A DNA stretch of 7,722 bases from NCBI GenBank assembly GCA_964431545.1, contig CAYSLC010000238.1, positions 1-7,722 of the forward strand. Direction: 5' to 3'. The stretch's first letter is position 1; each line of letters begins with the position of its first letter. This DNA is from CAYSLC01 sp964431545 (GTDB taxonomy: Bacteria; Desulfobacterota; Desulfobacteria; Desulfobacterales; JAABSP01). The notes beneath the pieces are model-generated. The model did not search any database. It saw nothing but the letters and a program-made list of their open reading frames with translations, and had not been told where the DNA came from. Both the position numbers and the translations under genes were made by a program. This document shows, in pieces, positions 6,079 to 7,722 of the stretch.

Positions 6079-7014
6079 GTGAAAGCGTCAAGATATGGGA
6101 TGAGATGGGCATTCAGAGCGGCCGCCCTCCTTTCGGCGGCGGCGATTCTCACGGCCGCCGGGCCGGCCGCGGCGGCGGAACCGCTGAAGATCGCCTATGT
6201 GGAATGGTCGAGTGCCATCGCCAGTGCGAATCTCGTCAAGGCCGTTGTCCAGGAGAAGCTGGGGCGCGAGTGCCGCCTGATGGCCATGGGCGCCGACGAG
6301 ATGTGGGCGGCGGTGGCCGAAGGCCGGGCCGACGCCATGGTCTCGGCGTGGCTGCCCGACACCCACGGCCACTACCACCGGGAGTTCAGGGAAGAGGTCG
6401 TCGATCTCGGCCCGAACCTGGAAGGGACCAAAATCGGCCTGGTGGTGCCCAATGTGACCGTCGGCCGTCTCACCGCCGGCACCGGCATCCGGAATCGCCC
6501 CTACATGGACGTGGAGGCCATTCCGGACCTGAACGCCCACGCGGAAGAATTGAGGCGCCGCATCATCGGCATCGATGCCGAGGCGGGGATCATGCGGAAA
6601 ACCCGGGAAGCCATGACGGCCTATGACCTGGATCGCTTCCGGCTCATCGAGGGGAGCGAGGTCTCCATGGTGGCCGAACTCACCCACGCCATCCAGCGCC
6701 AGCGGTGGATCGTGGTGACCGGCTGGCTGCCCCACTGGATCTTTGCCCGGTGGGATCTGAAATTTCTCGATGACCCCAAAGGGATCTACGGGTCGGGGGG
6801 CAGCATCCACACCATGGTCCATCCCGGACTGGACGAAGAGATGCCGGAAGTCCACCGGTTCCTCGACCGGTTCCACTGGACCCCCGTGGAGATGGCCCAG
6901 CTGATGCTCTGGAACCGGCAGGAAGAGGGCCTCTTCCCCTATGAAAAGGCGCTCCGCTGGATGAATTCCCACCCGGAGCGGGTGAATGACTGGCTCTCGG
7001 GTGAGACCGACTGA
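6079..7014 (+). CDS. OpuAC-type glycine betaine/proline substrate-binding protein
   Basis: This 311-residue precursor is a periplasmic solute-binding protein. Residues 1-33 form a signal peptide with Lys/Arg residues, an Ala/Leu core and a likely cut after Ala33, before EPLKIAYVEW. The OpuAC fold is shown by Trp43 in YVEW, SAWLPDTHGHY (89-99), GIDAEAGI (164-171) and TGWLPHWIFARWDLKFLDDP (214-233). The tryptophans at 43, 91, 216, 220 and 225 are candidates for the aromatic cage that holds a quaternary ammonium group. The frame is open from ATG 6049, but GTG 6079 is preferred because GGAAAGGAG ends at 6073, five bases before it; ATG 6076 is too close. Such proteins normally serve ABC importers, yet no permease or ATPase gene is present here. 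The gene follows the BCCT carrier by 23 bases. It may deliver substrate to that carrier, to an ABC system elsewhere, or act as a sensor. Confidence 0.9.
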   Translation: MKASRYGMRWAFRAAALLSAAAILTAAGPAAAAEPLKIAYVEWSSAIASANLVKAVVQEKLGRECRLMAMGADEMWAAVAEGRADAMVSAWLPDTHGHYHREFREEVVDLGPNLEGTKIGLVVPNVTVGRLTAGTGIRNRPYMDVEAIPDLNAHAEELRRRIIGIDAEAGIMRKTREAMTAYDLDRFRLIEGSEVSMVAELTHAIQRQRWIVVTGWLPHWIFARWDLKFLDDPKGIYGSGGSIHTMVHPGLDEEMPEVHRFLDRFHWTPVEMAQLMLWNRQEEGLFPYEKALRWMNSHPERVNDWLSGETD

Positions 7015-7047
7015 ATTTCCAAAAAACCGACGGAGGGATTGAATCCG

Positions 7048-7722
7048 ATGTTTCGAGACGTCTATGCCCGATTCAGGGGCGGCTGCATGAAACTGTTCCG
7101 CCGGGAGGGGGAGGAAGTGGCGTTCATCGGGACCGCCTTCCTGGTCCACCCGGACGGCTACCTGCTGACCACGGCCCATATTCTCTACAGCACGGAAAAG
7201 CTCATGGTCGCCCCCGATATGAACGTCGATGCGTTTTCGCCCATGTCGACCGACACGGTGGTCCCCCTGTCGGCCGAGGTGGTGTCCATCGACCGGGACC
7301 GGGACCTGGCCCTGTTGAAATTCAAGCAGGATATCGGGATCAACATGCCCGACCACCTCATCGGGGCGCCGGCGGAGGTTCCCGTGGGCAGCGGCGCCGC
7401 ATGCATCGGGTTCGCCTATGGTTTCTACCATTTCTACACCCAGGTGGTGCAGCAGTCGGTCATCAGCTCGAAGTTCGTCTCCCCCAACGGCACCAACCTG
7501 ATTCTCTTCGACGCGGCCGTACCGGAAGGGAGCCGGGGCGGCCCCCTGGTCAGCATCTACGACGGCCGGGTGGTCGGCGTGGTGGGGGGCCGGTTCGACC
7601 CCAAGGCCATCATGGCCTTCTACACCGGCGATATGGACGCGCCGCCGCCGACCTTGTCCTATGCCGTCTCCATCGAATACGGCGGGGCCATGCTGGAGGC
7701 GGAGGGGGTGACGGTCATTTAG
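7048..7722 (+). CDS. Trypsin-like serine protease homologue, catalytic Ser replaced
   Basis: This 224-residue protein has the chymotrypsin/HtrA-type fold: GTAFLVHPDGYLLTTAHIL (28-46) supplies His44, DRDRDLALLKF (82-92) supplies Asp86, and GSRGGPLV (161-168) is the nucleophile loop. In active members this loop reads GxSGGP; here the residue before GGP is Arg163 and a Ser sits one place earlier at 162. The codons GGG AGC CGG GGC GGC CCC are clear, so the protein is probably inactive or has a shifted nucleophile. No signal peptide, membrane segment or PDZ domain is seen, so a cytoplasmic location is likely. An in-frame TTG at 7039 is too close to the GGAGGG at 7032-7037, so ATG 7048 is chosen. 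It follows the binding-protein gene by 33 bases and is probably co-transcribed. Its role there is unknown. Confidence 0.8.
   Translation: MFRDVYARFRGGCMKLFRREGEEVAFIGTAFLVHPDGYLLTTAHILYSTEKLMVAPDMNVDAFSPMSTDTVVPLSAEVVSIDRDRDLALLKFKQDIGINMPDHLIGAPAEVPVGSGAACIGFAYGFYHFYTQVVQQSVISSKFVSPNGTNLILFDAAVPEGSRGGPLVSIYDGRVVGVVGGRFDPKAIMAFYTGDMDAPPPTLSYAVSIEYGGAMLEAEGVTVI

Noticed and set aside
4316..6112. A 598-codon open frame on the minus strand opposite the BCCT gene
   Set aside because: Its translation is rich in Gly, Asp, Glu, His and Pro with no fold signature, typical of the antisense frame of a GC-rich gene. The plus-strand BCCT motifs are unmistakable.
1..7722. CRISPR array, tRNA, rRNA or insertion sequence
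   Set aside because: No regularly spaced repeats, tRNA-like cloverleaf, rRNA segment, transposase or terminal inverted repeats with target duplications were seen by eye.

Overview
The window is GC-rich bacterial DNA with tightly spaced genes. Gene content (two-subunit MetV/MetF methylenetetrahydrofolate reductase, a secreted nickel superoxide dismutase, a sigma-54 type promoter, betaine-type transport) suggests a Desulfobacterota-like anaerobe, for example a sulfate reducer running the Wood-Ljungdahl route. This taxonomic call is inference; no marker gene is present.

Left part (1-2206, minus strand): reading leftward, metV and metF overlap by 4 bases and form one translationally coupled unit. 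After a 130-base gap comes sodN, a small nickel superoxide dismutase. Its nickel-binding N-terminus sits exactly behind a Sec signal peptide. sodN may be read from the metVF transcript or from its own weak candidate promoter.

Middle (2207-2712): a 506-base divergent intergenic region. On the minus strand it holds a good -24/-12 (sigma-54) promoter for metVF, a 5' leader that starts with a perfect 11-bp hairpin, and, about 140-190 bp upstream of the predicted start site, a dense cluster of GTTTACA/TGTAAAC dyads that looks like an activator or repressor binding array. On the plus strand it holds a -35/-10 promoter for the next gene. Positions 2713-4314 encode a single protein with an N-terminal AAA ATPase and a C-terminal PD-(D/E)XK nuclease-like domain. 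Its base composition looks less GC-rich than its neighbours, and it appears to end in an intrinsic terminator built into its last codons. It is the best candidate here for an undescribed system, possibly defence or mobile-element related.

Right part (4315-7722, plus strand): a candidate promoter leads into three closely spaced genes. They encode a BCCT-family Na+-coupled betaine/choline-type transporter, a periplasmic OpuAC-type substrate-binding protein with no ABC permease or ATPase beside it, and a trypsin-fold protein that keeps His and Asp but has Arg where the catalytic Ser should be. The pairing of a binding protein with a BCCT carrier, plus a probable pseudoprotease, is unusual and suggests a compatible-solute uptake or sensing module.
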